DNA from: Silene noctiflora
Taxonomy: Eukaryota > Streptophyta > Magnoliopsida > Caryophyllales > Caryophyllaceae
Assembly (NCBI GenBank): GCA_009801015.1
Contig: VHZZ01004758.1
Span: forward strand, 33,753-64,171
Direction of reading: 5' to 3'
DNA: 30,419 nt
Shown here one piece after another: positions 10,607-21,380 of the stretch. The notes below the pieces were generated by a model. It searched no databases. It was not told the origin of the DNA and worked only from the letters and a program-made list of their open reading frames with translations. How positions within the stretch are numbered: the first letter of the stretch is position 1; every line of letters begins with the position of its first letter. The position numbers were made by a program, and so were the translations under genes.

Positions 10607-13600
10607 TCAGCTTTTGTAAATCTTATCAGCAGGCAAGTTGAGATCAAAAAAACTGTTTCCAAATGATTCCATGTTAGAAAGTTCCTTTGAGGTACATCCA
10701 CGGCCATCTTGGTTCAGCGATGACAAACCAGAAGTTCCAGGTCTTGCACGCTTCCGGGAAGAGCATCCACTCTCGTCTTGATTTGGAAACAAGCCAGAAG
10801 ATGACTCACTTGACCCCTTTATTCCGCCCCCTATACATGTATGTATCAGTAGGCTTTCGAAACACCAATTCGCTTTATTCTACCTTCATTATCTCTTCAG
10901 AAAATTACTGAAACCCAAAAACAATTATGACTTGACCTGCCAGACAGGTCAGCAGGGAAATACAATGTGCTGCTACACTATGGATCAAGATTCGAAGTCT
11001 AAATGCTCCCGAAAATTTATATTCGGTGAAAACATGGTTTCCTACTTTGTTATTACTTATTATGTGGCAATGTCGATGTAATTTAACTTTCAAAGATTAC
11101 AAAACGTGAAAATGCCAGATAAATCTGCGGCATATGAAATGTATAGTAGTTTCTGAAGGCTGAATCACTATTCTGAATGCTTAAACTTTATATCCAGACA
11201 TCCATAGAAATACTACATGCAACCCATTTGAGTTTAATGGGAAATTGAAGCTAAACTTTGACCATTAGCTTCTCAATAGAAATGTCAGAGACACATGGTA
11301 AATTTTGTCAGGTTTGATATATGAAAGCAGTTATTTTCATCTTATCATATTAGCAATGTTATGACTAGTGTATATTACGAGGAATCATCGGTCAAAATTG
11401 ATCACTCATCAACAAAGTCAAATGGGGACAAATCGGACAAAATAAAGAGATTGATAAGAGTATGGTTAAGAGTCAATCTATAGCAATCTTGCCATGAAAA
11501 AGGGAAAAAAAAAAGTGTCTTTCAAGTTACCTAGACTATCAGTTTGAAATGGAAGATCTTATATTTATAAGATGCTTCCAAGATTCGGCAATGCGCCTAT
11601 GTTGACTCAATATTCGTCTACTTTATTGGAGAAGTGAACTATATAGAAGGGATCGAACTATTTACCTAAACCTAATTTTGAATACAAATTCAAATGCCAT
11701 GAAGATTCAGAAAATCCATACCTATTGAGCTAGAATATTTCTCATTACTAATCATCCTCCAATCACAAAACTTTGAAGCTTTTTCCAAACCCTTAGACAT
11801 ATAAGGCGCTATTGTGTGAGTGGTGCGCCGAAGAGGTCCTAATAGATCATTCTCAATGCAGTCATACCTGCAATTAAAAACCATCATTAGAGTCAGAATC
11901 ACGCTATAAGACCATAAAGTTCCCAGTCATTCATAGAACTTCAAACATAAGGGAAGAGAGCCAAGTAAGGAGTAGAAGCTGCTAGCAAAATGCAATACGG
12001 AATATATTATTTTGAATAACAAAAAGAAAAACAAACATCTGAGATCAAATAGATGTAGTTCAAGTGAACTGACATGTTACGGCAGAGGCTGTCAACCACG
12101 TTGGTCATAGTGATTATCTTCATTCTACTTTCCATAACTTTGCTGTAATCATCAAACTCATGAAATGGCTCCTCCAAATACAAGGAAAGTCTCTCAACAT
12201 TGGCTTCCAGTTGTTGTTGCTGGTCTTCAAACAAATTTTGTTTTATTTCCCTTTCCTTTGCAGACATTTCATTCTTAAACAGCTCAGTACCAAACATGTA
12301 GTATGCAAATGGGTAAGAATACGATAAAATACGCCTTGATCTAAACAATCTGTAGAGAGCATTTGTAACCCAACTCATGTCTTTAGATTCAGTCTCCCTA
12401 TCTTCCAACTTTAATATCTTCTCCTGAATGGTCTCCTTGAGTTTATCTTCAAGCTTATATGAATCCGTATGAGCTTTATACCGGTTGTGGTAGTGAATAT
12501 ACCTCCACCACTCCTTCTTTGCAAGCTCAGTTTTTTTTATATCGTCTTCTTTAAATCTTCCGCAACTGTGACCAGCAATGCTTTCATATGTATGAGCTCT
12601 ACCTGTTGCACCACCACAAACCCAGCTGCAAGAGTAGAAAATTAGTAGGCCAAAGACTGCACATGATTTACATAACTGAAATTTTCTAATATTTCTTCCT
12701 CCAGTTTGACTATGGTAGTCAATTGAATATGAGCGTGATTCAACATTTATCGGTAACATAACATATGTAAAGCTAAAGATGTACCACCAAGTCAAATGGG
12801 AACAGTAAAACGGGATTGAGGTCGTAACATGCAACCCAAATATCTAAAATTAACAATAATGAAGAACAGAATTCACAACAACAGGTAAGTGAATTTAGTT
12901 TCATGAAAATGATCAATGGAATTTATATCATCCTGTAAGCGGAATTTAAATGGCAAAGCAAAAAATTCCCCTGTCATAAATGTCAGGAAATCAAGTTTTC
13001 GATCCCACGTGTGCAACTACAGACTCAAGTAAGAGGACTTGAAGTCTTGAAGCTTAGAGACAAAGTTGATATTAGACCCACACATTTACAAAATTAAAAC
13101 TGTTGATGTTGCACTGTATTGAGGACTTGAGGACTTCAAGTTTTCGATCCCACGTGTGCAACTACAGACTCAACTACATCACATATTGCAAAACAAAAAA
13201 AAAATCACAATCTCCTTCAGCACATTTTTCTATAACACAAGCTAGGATAGAATAAGTAGATCAAACAACGTAAAGAGTAAGAGGATGCACATTTCAGAAG
13301 AAAAGTTGCCTACAAAAAAGTGCATCATATGAATACCAGATTTCAGGTAATCTGTAATTGGTTTATACAAACATCTATATTCAACGCCTAAAATAGCTAT
13401 ATATTGACGTCAACCAACACACAAAAAAAGACATTATAAATGAACTTTAATTTTTTGATGGAAAGTTTGAGACTTCCACAGTTGACTAACTATATTGTGC
13501 AAGTGAACACAAAAGCAGATGCATAAACCGCAGCAAGTAGCCTAAAATAATATCAAAAAGACGTAAGAGATCAATAGGGAGCCAGGGCGAGGAAAGGCAC

Positions 13601-16357
13601 AGATACTAGAGGATGCTTGAATCAAAACTCAAAAGCAAGACAAATTAAATCCCAACAAAAAGCAAAAGCCTGAACCAATTTGAATCGCTCACCAAAATGC
13701 TTGGCCACAGACACATACAACAAGATTACATCCTCCATTCTTCTCCACAGCTTTGTGACATTTAGGACAGGGCTTTGTGTGACTTGTGATCCAATTAACT
13801 GTCTCAGATTCATCCTGGCATTTCTTCAACCAAAGTTCCCACATAAGACACGAACAAGGTGAGTGCGTTTCACCACAGCATCCAAAGCAAAATTGATGAC
13901 CACACGCACATTCTACTTCCAGGAATACATCCTCATCAGCACGAATGGCATTGCCACAGTGTGGAACACTTGGGCACCATTTCACCCTTTTATTATCCTC
14001 AATGTAGGACTCCAGAAGAAAGCGATCAAATTTTGCCGCAATGGCAGAATCTCGCATGCTGAGCAAGAGTCTTATTTTTCCATCATCACAAATTGCATTG
14101 CATTGGTATGCCATGCATTTAATACGTCTACTCTGACCCTCGTTTATTCTCACAACAAAATGTTCTGCCCAACCTGTAAAAAAGGCAATGCTAGAGTTTC
14201 AGAAAAAAAAAAAAATCTAGTTACTCAGCAGAGATGATGAAAAAACTTAAAACATATGATATCTAGAGCCATAACATGCTGTAAAAATCAAGTGAAAGAT
14301 GGAAAGAACAGAGAAAGACAAAACAAACAGAGAGGCATCTGAGATCTCAGTCCTTTACACTTACCTTTTTCACAGATAATAGGAGCTGAGTTAATACAAC
14401 AAGTTTACTAGTTAACGCAACTGAACTATATGAACGATTTCAGACACATTTTCTATGATTGTAACTGTATGTGTAACATTCGTTGCAGATGCCTTTACAT
14501 CACTCAAACTATCATCAGTACACAGCCACCTATGAGATTCAAGAGGCCAACTAACTTTCAAGAAAGCTGGCCTTGTAACAATTACACTCACAACATTTCA
14601 GAAAGCTGTTATTACGACACTGACTGATTGATAGTCAGGGAGAAACAAGTCGAAGAACCAAAAGTATCACATCGAGGAAGAATGCTGTCAGTTTGTCAGA
14701 TACAGCATCAACAACCACAACAAATATTTCATATTATTTCCGACAGTCGTTATCTAAAATGCTTCAAAAAACAAATTGAAAGAATTTTGTAGATTGTGCA
14801 ACCGGGAAATTGAAAATGTGTTAGCCAAGAGAGTCAATACTTCTCAGCGTTTGCAGAAACTAAGATAATAGGATCTGCATATTCGGCAACTAGCATCCTT
14901 GAAAACAGAAAAAGGTTCTTCTAACAACTTAAGAGTGATAAAAGAATTAGAAGTAGGTTAAATTTAACATATACAGCAAAAGAACTTACAGATATTACAA
15001 AAGGAGTGGCCACAGTCCATGGCCACAAGTTCATTAGCAGGCTTGTCCTCAATACAAATACCACACGTCAGAGAAGATGATGAGGAACAAGGTTTAGAAT
15101 GTTCAATAACTTTGACTCCAGCCTCCACATACAAATGATCTTTTCCTCTTTCAACCAGCACAGCCAACACCCTTTCAACATCCCAACGATAATGTATAAG
15201 AAGAGTTCTAGCATGATGTTCTTTCAATGAGAGCACATCCATTATTCTACGCAAGTCCTCCCTCTACAACAATAATCGGCATGATCAAATCATGAATTTC
15301 AGGCAGCGCAGAATCTTTGTCAAAATTAAAATTTTAATACTTGTTTGTAATGGCCAACTACAGCAAAAAAAAAAAAAAATAATAAAAAATAGCGGAAACA
15401 GTGTACCTGAGCTACGGCAAGTGATTCCCGTGTGATCACCTACATGATGAGGAGTGGACTAAAAAAATTAGAATCAACCCATATAACAACCTAGCAACAG
15501 ACTAATAGAACGACCAGAACTTTCATTTCTGTGTCCTCACCCACGATCTCGAACATCACAACTGTACAAAACAACTAAAAACTATGCTTGCCGCAATCAG
15601 CATTGGCATGCAGATTCTAAAATGTCAAAATGACAAATCAAACCTAGCACCAAAACCCTCAAAAACATCCGCGAAGAACCCAAGAATGACCAAATTACAA
15701 ACACCAGTATCATAACTACCATCTATAGTTCTATACCAATGTCATGAACTTTGTAATTAATACAGACGTCATACGACATTCAAAAAAGACGTCAAAATGG
15801 ACGAAGTACAAATACCTAAAACTCGAATGAAACCAACCCTTTCGAACCAACATTACCAAAAAAAAAAACTTGTAGCAAGAGAGTCCACATTCTACTTCAA
15901 CCAACATTACCAAAAAAAAAAAAAAAAACTTCAGTAATCAAAAATAGCTCAAACAACGATACTTTACTTCAAACTCGACAAACTCGGCGGTTTAAACTGC
16001 ATTCCAATATCAAAATTCGACTTAACAACAACAAATATAACTCAAAAGTCATGAACAAACAAACCAATTCACAACCTAATAGCACTAAACAAACTAAAAC
16101 CCCTAAAACACAAAATTGCGACAAAACAGCAATCGTAAAAATTTAAAAAGGTTAAAAATTGAAATCAAAAATCAAGAAATAACCTGAATTGGAGATTTCT
16201 TATTTTGGAGGGAGAGACGAAGATGATCATCAACATCTTGAATTCCATTCAAACACTCAACATCATCATTTTCTTCTTCTTCTTCATAATTATTATCACT
16301 ATTATTATCATCATCGTAGTAATACTCGGTATCGCTATCTGCGTAATCTTCTTCCAT
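10607..16357 (-). CDS. ARI: ARIADNE-type RING-IBR-RING E3 ubiquitin ligase (7 exons)
   Basis: Exons in gene order are 16357-16184, 15439-15407, 15263-14990, 14173-13693, 12625-12074, 11867-11722 and 10830-10607. All are in frame and encode 627 aa. Domains in order: an acidic N-terminus rich in Asp, Glu and Asn (1-45), a UBA-like region (about 60-112), RING1 with CGIC at 136-139 and CGHSFCNIC, IBR (WCPSVPHCGNAI to CSC), RING2 starting CPKC at 296, and the Ariadne helical domain (about 330-530). Cys309 in NGGCNLV is the expected catalytic cysteine that takes ubiquitin from E2 before passing it to substrate. Family knowledge: Ariadne ligases are RING/HECT hybrids, usually autoinhibited by the Ariadne domain and activated with neddylated cullins. 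The C-terminal tail is Ser- and Lys/Arg-rich, ends in DLNLPADK, and has no RanBP2 zinc finger. The member number (ARI1, ARI2, ARI7...) is not assigned. Confidence 0.93.
12991..13172. repeat. 37-bp direct repeat pair containing a G-box, ARIADNE intron 4
   Basis: The 37-bp sequence beginning TCAAGTTTTCGATCCCACGT occurs at 12991-13027 and 13136-13172, identical across that length, with a period of 145 bp. Each copy contains CACGTG. The segment between also has repeated GAGGACTTGA-type words, suggesting a local duplication. Confidence 0.75.
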
Positions 16358-16440
16358 AATTCAATTAAACTAATAATAAGAATAATAATAAACAATAAAT
16401 TAGAGATTATGTTACAAATTCTATTAATCAAATTGAGTTA

Positions 16441-16560
16441 AGTTGACGAGAAATTAGGGTTACGGCGACGATCGACGGCGATCGACGGCGGGAAAACCCC
16501 TAGAGAGAGAAGATAATAAGGAGAGAGAAAGTGAGGTTTTTACTTTTTGGGAAGTGAAAC
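16441..16560 (-). promoter_or_regulatory. 5' leader and core promoter region of the ARIADNE gene
   Basis: Read on the minus strand this stretch has CT-rich runs (TCTCTCCTTATTATCTTCTC and similar), the pyrimidine patches common at plant core promoters. They are followed by a GC-rich piece in which the 10-mer ATCGACGGCG (plus strand) is repeated exactly twice at 16471-16490. No clear TATA box was found. Its position 85-200 bp before the start codon suggests 5' UTR and transcription start. Confidence 0.4.
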
Positions 16561-17220
16561 AGTAAAATAATAATTCATATATTTATATAATTAATTTAAG
16601 TAATACAGTAAATAATTAAATTAAATTTAAGGAAAGTTGGAAGGTGAAAAGGTTGTTATTATAAGAGTGTTTTGACTTGGTAGAAATTTTTTGGTCATTT
16701 TTTAAAGTGTTTTTGTTTTGAAGGGAGACTTCATATACATTTTGTGCAAGTGTACAAGCAAAGGAAGTTGTTGGTGTGAAGGTTCAACTTCTTTGGGAGA
16801 GTTTTTATAGAGGTGAGACTTGCAGGAGAAGGGTTATTGGCGGATCATTTTAGATACGGGTTATCAATTTTGAGTTATTATATTTTTAGTATCGTATTTT
16901 CTGAAAATCTTACTATATTATAACAATTGTAATTAGGTTTTGAGTGTTAGTTTGTAGGATATTACGATTGTATGATTCGATACTAACTAGTTCCATCTCA
17001 ATTAAATACATCAATATAAAGGAGGATATCGATCAACAAGATCGACTTCCCTGCATTCCAATACTCCATGATAAGAAAAATATCTATCTATTTAGGTATC
17101 GTATTATGTTTTTTATGGAAGCGTATAAAACAGATCGACTTTTCGATACTCTTGTATTTTATTGACTTTTGGATACAATTGGTAAACATATTAGGTCGTG
17201 TTGACTTCGTGTCCATGTTA
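16561..17220. other. Intergenic upstream of ARIADNE gene, no gene seen
   Basis: Strongly AT-rich to about 16640, then mixed sequence. No recognisable gene. Short open frames at 16944-17283 have no familiar domain. Confidence 0.35.
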
Positions 17221-17339
17221 AGGGGTCGTTTGGTTGATGCGAAAATTGCAACATCACATGAAATACAATATCATGGGAAGTAAAATCTCTAATCTAATTC
17301 GTGGGAATTTCCTAAAAGTGTTTGGTTGTCAATGCAGAT

Positions 17340-17739
17340 CTAATAGTATTCTTGTTGCGGAGGCTCGCACTTTAAAAGAAGTCAGTTTAGCAGCTAAATA
17401 TTTAGGAATTTCAAACTTAATTGTGGAAGATGATAATTCATGTGCTATTAAAATATTAACTCAATTCGTAATACTTGACAATTTCTTGGGAAATTTCTAG
17501 TATTATCAAGGATGTGAAATTAAACCTTTATTTGTTTATAAAGTGTTAATTAAACATTGCTTTCGTGAAGCTAACACTCTTGCTGACTTTTTGGTTCTAT
17601 TGCAATTTATTTTCAACTCTTTCAAGGTGGTTTGTAAGTCGGTGGCTTCAACTTACCTCACTCATCCAGAAGAATGAAATAGATTAGTCATACCCTAAAT
17701 GATCAATCTAATTTTCTTACCTTATCCAAAAAAAAAAAA
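17340..17739 (+). pseudogene. RNase H relic of a LINE with 3' poly(A)
   Basis: In broken frames it reads AEARTLKEVSLAAKYLGISN then LIVEDDNSCAIKIL, and about 150 bp later HCFREANTLADFL. These are the middle and end of the plant LINE RNase H domain (the A-E-A.L, D/S and REAN..AD motifs). At least one frameshift or stop separates them. A 12-A run at 17728-17739 fits a retrotransposed 3' end. No convincing target duplication was found. A GGGGTCGTTTGGTTG word at about 17222, common at plant MITE ends, lies just upstream. Confidence 0.6.
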
Positions 17740-17929
17740 TAGGTCATGATCTGGAAAACAAACTAGCAAGATGCCATAATGCATTAGCATTAGTAGCATT
17801 GGTAGAGTGATGCCAGTAAGCTATACGTTTTGACAAGGTTTTTTTTCCACTTTGGAGACAATAAAATATACTCATAAAAGTTAGTGAAATGATACCAAGG
17901 TGAATTGTTTTTTTTTCCATTTAAGTTTC

Positions 17930-18140
17930 TATTTTGGGATAGGTTGGGCTAAATGCTCGATCGATACTCAACTCGAAAAAAGATTCGGACTTTTTAGGTC
18001 ATGCCATAGGCATTTTTGAGCCTAAGTAAAGGCCCAAGCTCAAAAATCAGGCTGGGTTAGGATTAGAAAACCCGAGTCATTTGGTTAGCTCTAAGTTCAA
18101 AAATTATGTCATTTGTCTCAAATCTCAACCATAACAAAAC
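17930..18140 (+). repeat. Degenerate GGCTGGGTTAGG/CCCGAG-type low-complexity DNA
   Basis: Short GC-containing words in an AT-rich setting, of the same loose style as the block at 430-750. It continues on the far side of the MITE to about 18660. No gene. Confidence 0.3.
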
Positions 18141-18143
18141 TCA

Positions 18144-18355
18144 TACTCCCTCGTCTTAGGCATTTGTTTATTTTTGATTTTTTGGCATAAAGACTCGGGA
18201 AAGAGGATGAGTCAATTATTAGATGACAAGTTGGCTACATTGAGGTTACAGGATCAAATTACCCATCAAAGGCATTCCTAAAATAAAAAGGAAAATAATT
18301 GACTAAGAACCCAAAATAAAATAGGTAAATAAATAACCGAAACAAAGAGAGCATA
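18144..18355. mobile_element. Stowaway-type MITE
   Basis: The left end TACTCCCTCGTCTTAGGCAT then TTGTTTAT is mirrored by the right end ATAAATAACCGAAACAAAGA then GAGCATA, with TA at both borders. About 212 bp, non-coding. Confidence 0.65.
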
Positions 18356-18784
18356 AATTTTTTCTATAACTCAACCTGAGCAACTAACCCAACTGAACCT
18401 TCACCCATCAATCCAAAGATGATGAAGGATATTGTTTATGTTATTTTTAAGTATGTTACTTAAATTATCGAGTCAAGCCAACTTAATAGTAACTTTATTA
18501 AATGGATATTATGCCGAAGGACCTCAATCTTAACTCGACTCAGATAATTTTGTGTTGCCTTCGCGTCAACCCAATTTTATACATGGGTAACAATGCGTCA
18601 ACCATAACTCGATAATTTCGAGTCAGCCCCGTCTTGTATCTTTGAGTTGGATCAATGACACTTTCACTTTTGGACATTTAAGGAAATAATAATACAATTA
18701 TTTTGGATATTGTTGGGAAAGTAAACATAAACGAGAACATATAAGATATCGATGTGGTAGTATACTACTTTATCTCATGACCCT

Positions 18785-19360
18785 CGATATAATAGGATGG
18801 TGCTCATTCATGGACGCGTTTTACTCTTTCATGGACAAAAATGACCATTTTACCCCTTTTATTTCAACTTCCAAATTTACCATTTTCTTTNCTTTCATCA
18901 AATCCTCTCAAATTACCCCCTCCAACTACCACCAATACAACCACCATTACTACCACCGTACAACCACCAACCCCTACCATCGGATCTGGTGCGTCAGAAC
19001 TCCGACCCCCTCCCTTACCCCCCACCTGCCGCACCCACCATAACCATTCCTACCACCACATTTTGAGTGAAACCCTAATTGAAAAATTAGGGGTAATTGG
19101 ATTTGTAATTAATTCGTTTTGGTACAATTATTTGATGTATTGTTGAGGAAATTACAATTATTACTTGTTTTAAGTATGAATTAAGTGAATAATTGATGAA
19201 TTTAGTATGATTTTGATTAATCTGTTAAAGGAATAGAAAAATAAAAGAGAAAAGAGGATTCTCTTTCTTGTTTTCTAAAAGNGTATACAATGGAAAACAA
19301 ATGGAAAAAAGTCCATGAAAGAGTAAAAGATGTTCATGAATGAGCAACTACGATATAATA
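18785..19360. mobile_element. Mutator-like or foldback MITE with terminal inverted repeats
   Basis: A terminal inverted repeat of about 38-40 bp (left arm about 18799-18836, right arm 19311-19350) shares GCTCATTCATG and TTTTACTCTTTCATGGAC. The 10-bp direct repeat CGATATAATA lies immediately outside at 18785-18794 and 19351-19360. A 9-10-bp duplication with longish inverted repeats fits a non-autonomous Mutator-like element of about 556 bp. The inside is a CCACCA-rich stretch with no transposase. The two N bases of the window (18891, 19282) are inside it. Confidence 0.7.
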
Positions 19361-20164
19361 TACTCTCGTCAATCAGGTCATTTCCTGATTCTTACTTTCA
19401 GCTCAAAAAGTATACTCTGTATAAAATAATTATTGTTAATGGATAATAAGTGGACTATTATACACATAACTTATTATTTTTTCCTAAATAATTACTTGAG
19501 TTCAGTTCAACTCTATTTAATTAAGTTCAGTTCAATTTTTTTCGGCCAAAAAGAACATTGACTTGAATGGGAGAAAAAGAACACGGCCCTTAAACATGAA
19601 GAAGAGGTTTAGTTGTACCTTAATTTCAACAGAATCGTCCAACTATACTTCATATAAAACAAGTGACGATGTGCAATTGTGCATGCCCATCTCAAGTTTG
19701 TTGAACATTTTATGCAAAGATGCATTTTTAACATGAATTGCTGACACAAATTTGTTGACTCAACTCATAAATTTCTTTTACAATCATCTATGTCTTATTT
19801 ATTATTCTTTGTGATGAATATTTGAACTAAAAACAAATACCCGATTTGGATAAATACCTAATCGAGTTTGTGTAACTTTCCAATGTCACTATGAGACGAC
19901 ATCAAGTGAATCTCCTCGGAATAGGAGAAAATGGAATACTTGACGAGAGTAGATGAATCCCTACTCGATCTTGATGCTCAATGAAAAAAAATAAAAAAGA
20001 ACACAACTTCTTGTTTAAGACGGATAAACTTAAAACACGTTAAATAATGGTTATGGGAAGGGACTAACAATCTTGTCTCATCTATCTAAATATCGTACTC
20101 TTTGACCCGTTTTAAGTTTAAGACGGCGGATATATCCGTTCTAAGAAAGACTAACCGTATTAGA
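19361..20164. other. Intergenic repeat-bearing DNA, no gene seen
   Basis: About 19495-19600 holds GAGTTCAGTTCAACTC then TTTTCGGCCAAAAAGAACA and AACACGGCCCTTAA. A similar pattern (TTTAGTTCAGTTAAACTCC then GTCGAAAACAACAGGGCCTAA) occurs at about 29640-29717. Together they look like copies of one dispersed repeat family. Otherwise no feature. Confidence 0.35.
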
Positions 20165-20276
20165 AATATGACCAATTCAAATCGTTTGCTCCAATATGGG
20201 ACAATCCATGGTGAGCCGTAAACACGAATATGACCAATACAAATCCTTTGTTCCAATCCGTAACAATCCATGGTAA
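20165..20276 (+). repeat. Two-copy tandem repeat, period 62 bp
   Basis: A 50-bp unit starting AATATGACCAATTCAAATCG at 20165-20214 is repeated with several substitutions at 20227-20276 (AATATGACCAATACAAATCC). Both copies end in ACAATCCATGGT. Function unknown. Confidence 0.7.
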
Positions 20277-21380
20277 GGAAGCCTTTGTGTACTTCAAGGT
20301 GTCTGTCGAATGTCTGATTGCCCGAACCGGAGGGAGTTAAATGTCTTGAAGGAGAACCTATGCAAGATATGGGTGGAATAGGACCATAAGGCAATTGATC
20401 AAGTTCAAGATGAGAACACTAGTTGACTTATCATCGTGAATCGAAAGAGCAACCCAGTCGCCACCAAATTTACGGAACTGATGTACGCAGATACTGTTAT
20501 CAACAGCGTATACGACAGACACACGATTAACTCCCATGAACTTATGGTTGCCTCTTAATCAATCCCTAGTGATGATGAAGGCAATTGAACTGGAGAAGAT
20601 GAACATTTGGAATTTTGGATTTGTGAAAAATCTTAATCAAGGGAAGCCAATTTATTTTTGCCATGTCTACAAAACAACGCGGATGCGCCCGAGAGTTGGA
20701 GAAACCCAAGAGCATGATTATGACGGAGAAACCTTAGTCTTCAACACAACCAAAGAGCGCACCCGTGAAAGAGAAAGCACATGGGAGCCCTGTCTATCAA
20801 AGGTGAAACTCTTACTATCTGCCAGAATGACAGATGGACATATCCTCTGAGCAAGGGAGATCATAGGACGGAACTGACTAAAAACTAGCGACTCATGAAA
20901 TTTTACTATGTTATTAGTGAGACGAGTAACACAACCAAATTTGCGCGGTTTAAAGGCACGATAAATCATTTTACTCATGTTTGTCGGAAATACACAAAAT
21001 TTCGTATACATTCACATTTACATGAACTTCTATCTCAATCCTAAACAAATTGGGAGTGCCATCTCTGATTTCCCCACATGTCAGTAACTTAACAAAAAAA
21101 ATACAATGCAATGCAGCTAAGGACATATAGTACAGGTGATAAATAACCAAGGCCGAATCCAAACTGTTCTCAGGCTGCATCAAAGAAGCATGGCAATCTT
21201 GCCTTCTCCTGATCTATTTATGACAATACCCTATGGTATCGTTTTGCATGTGTGTTAATTCACGTTAGCACATTGTAGCGCACGACAGTATAACTCACCT
21301 AAATCTGGCATGAAATTTTGATAATGATTTTCCGACCATTGAAGATAAGTTTGACATATTTGAATGGTATCTATGATCTA
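20277..21380. other. Intergenic 3' of the MATE gene, unassigned open frame
   Basis: The part nearest 21381 is likely MATE 3' UTR. A plus-strand open frame of 104 codons (20536-20850) contains HVYKTTRMRPRVGETQEHDY but matches no domain I recognise. The flanking frames carry stops. It could be a relic of a retroelement or chance. Confidence 0.35.

Noticed and set aside
13863-14237. 124-codon plus-strand open frame
   Set aside because: Antisense to the RING-IBR exon of the ARIADNE gene, whose minus-strand reading has all the expected cysteines.
16205-16441. Ile/Phe-rich plus-strand frame resembling a membrane peptide
   Set aside because: It is the antisense of the Asp/Glu/Asn-rich first ARIADNE exon. 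The hydrophobicity is a result of the GAA/GAT codons on the other strand.
17190-17748. Target-site duplication TAGGTC(A/G)TG around the second LINE relic
   Set aside because: Only 8 of 9 bases match, and the left copy is about 150 bp from the recognisable LINE sequence. It could easily be chance.
20971-21183. Minus-strand frame 3' of MATE as an extra exon
   Set aside because: The MATE product already ends in a normal RKWGG tail with a stop at 21381, and this frame has no MATE similarity.
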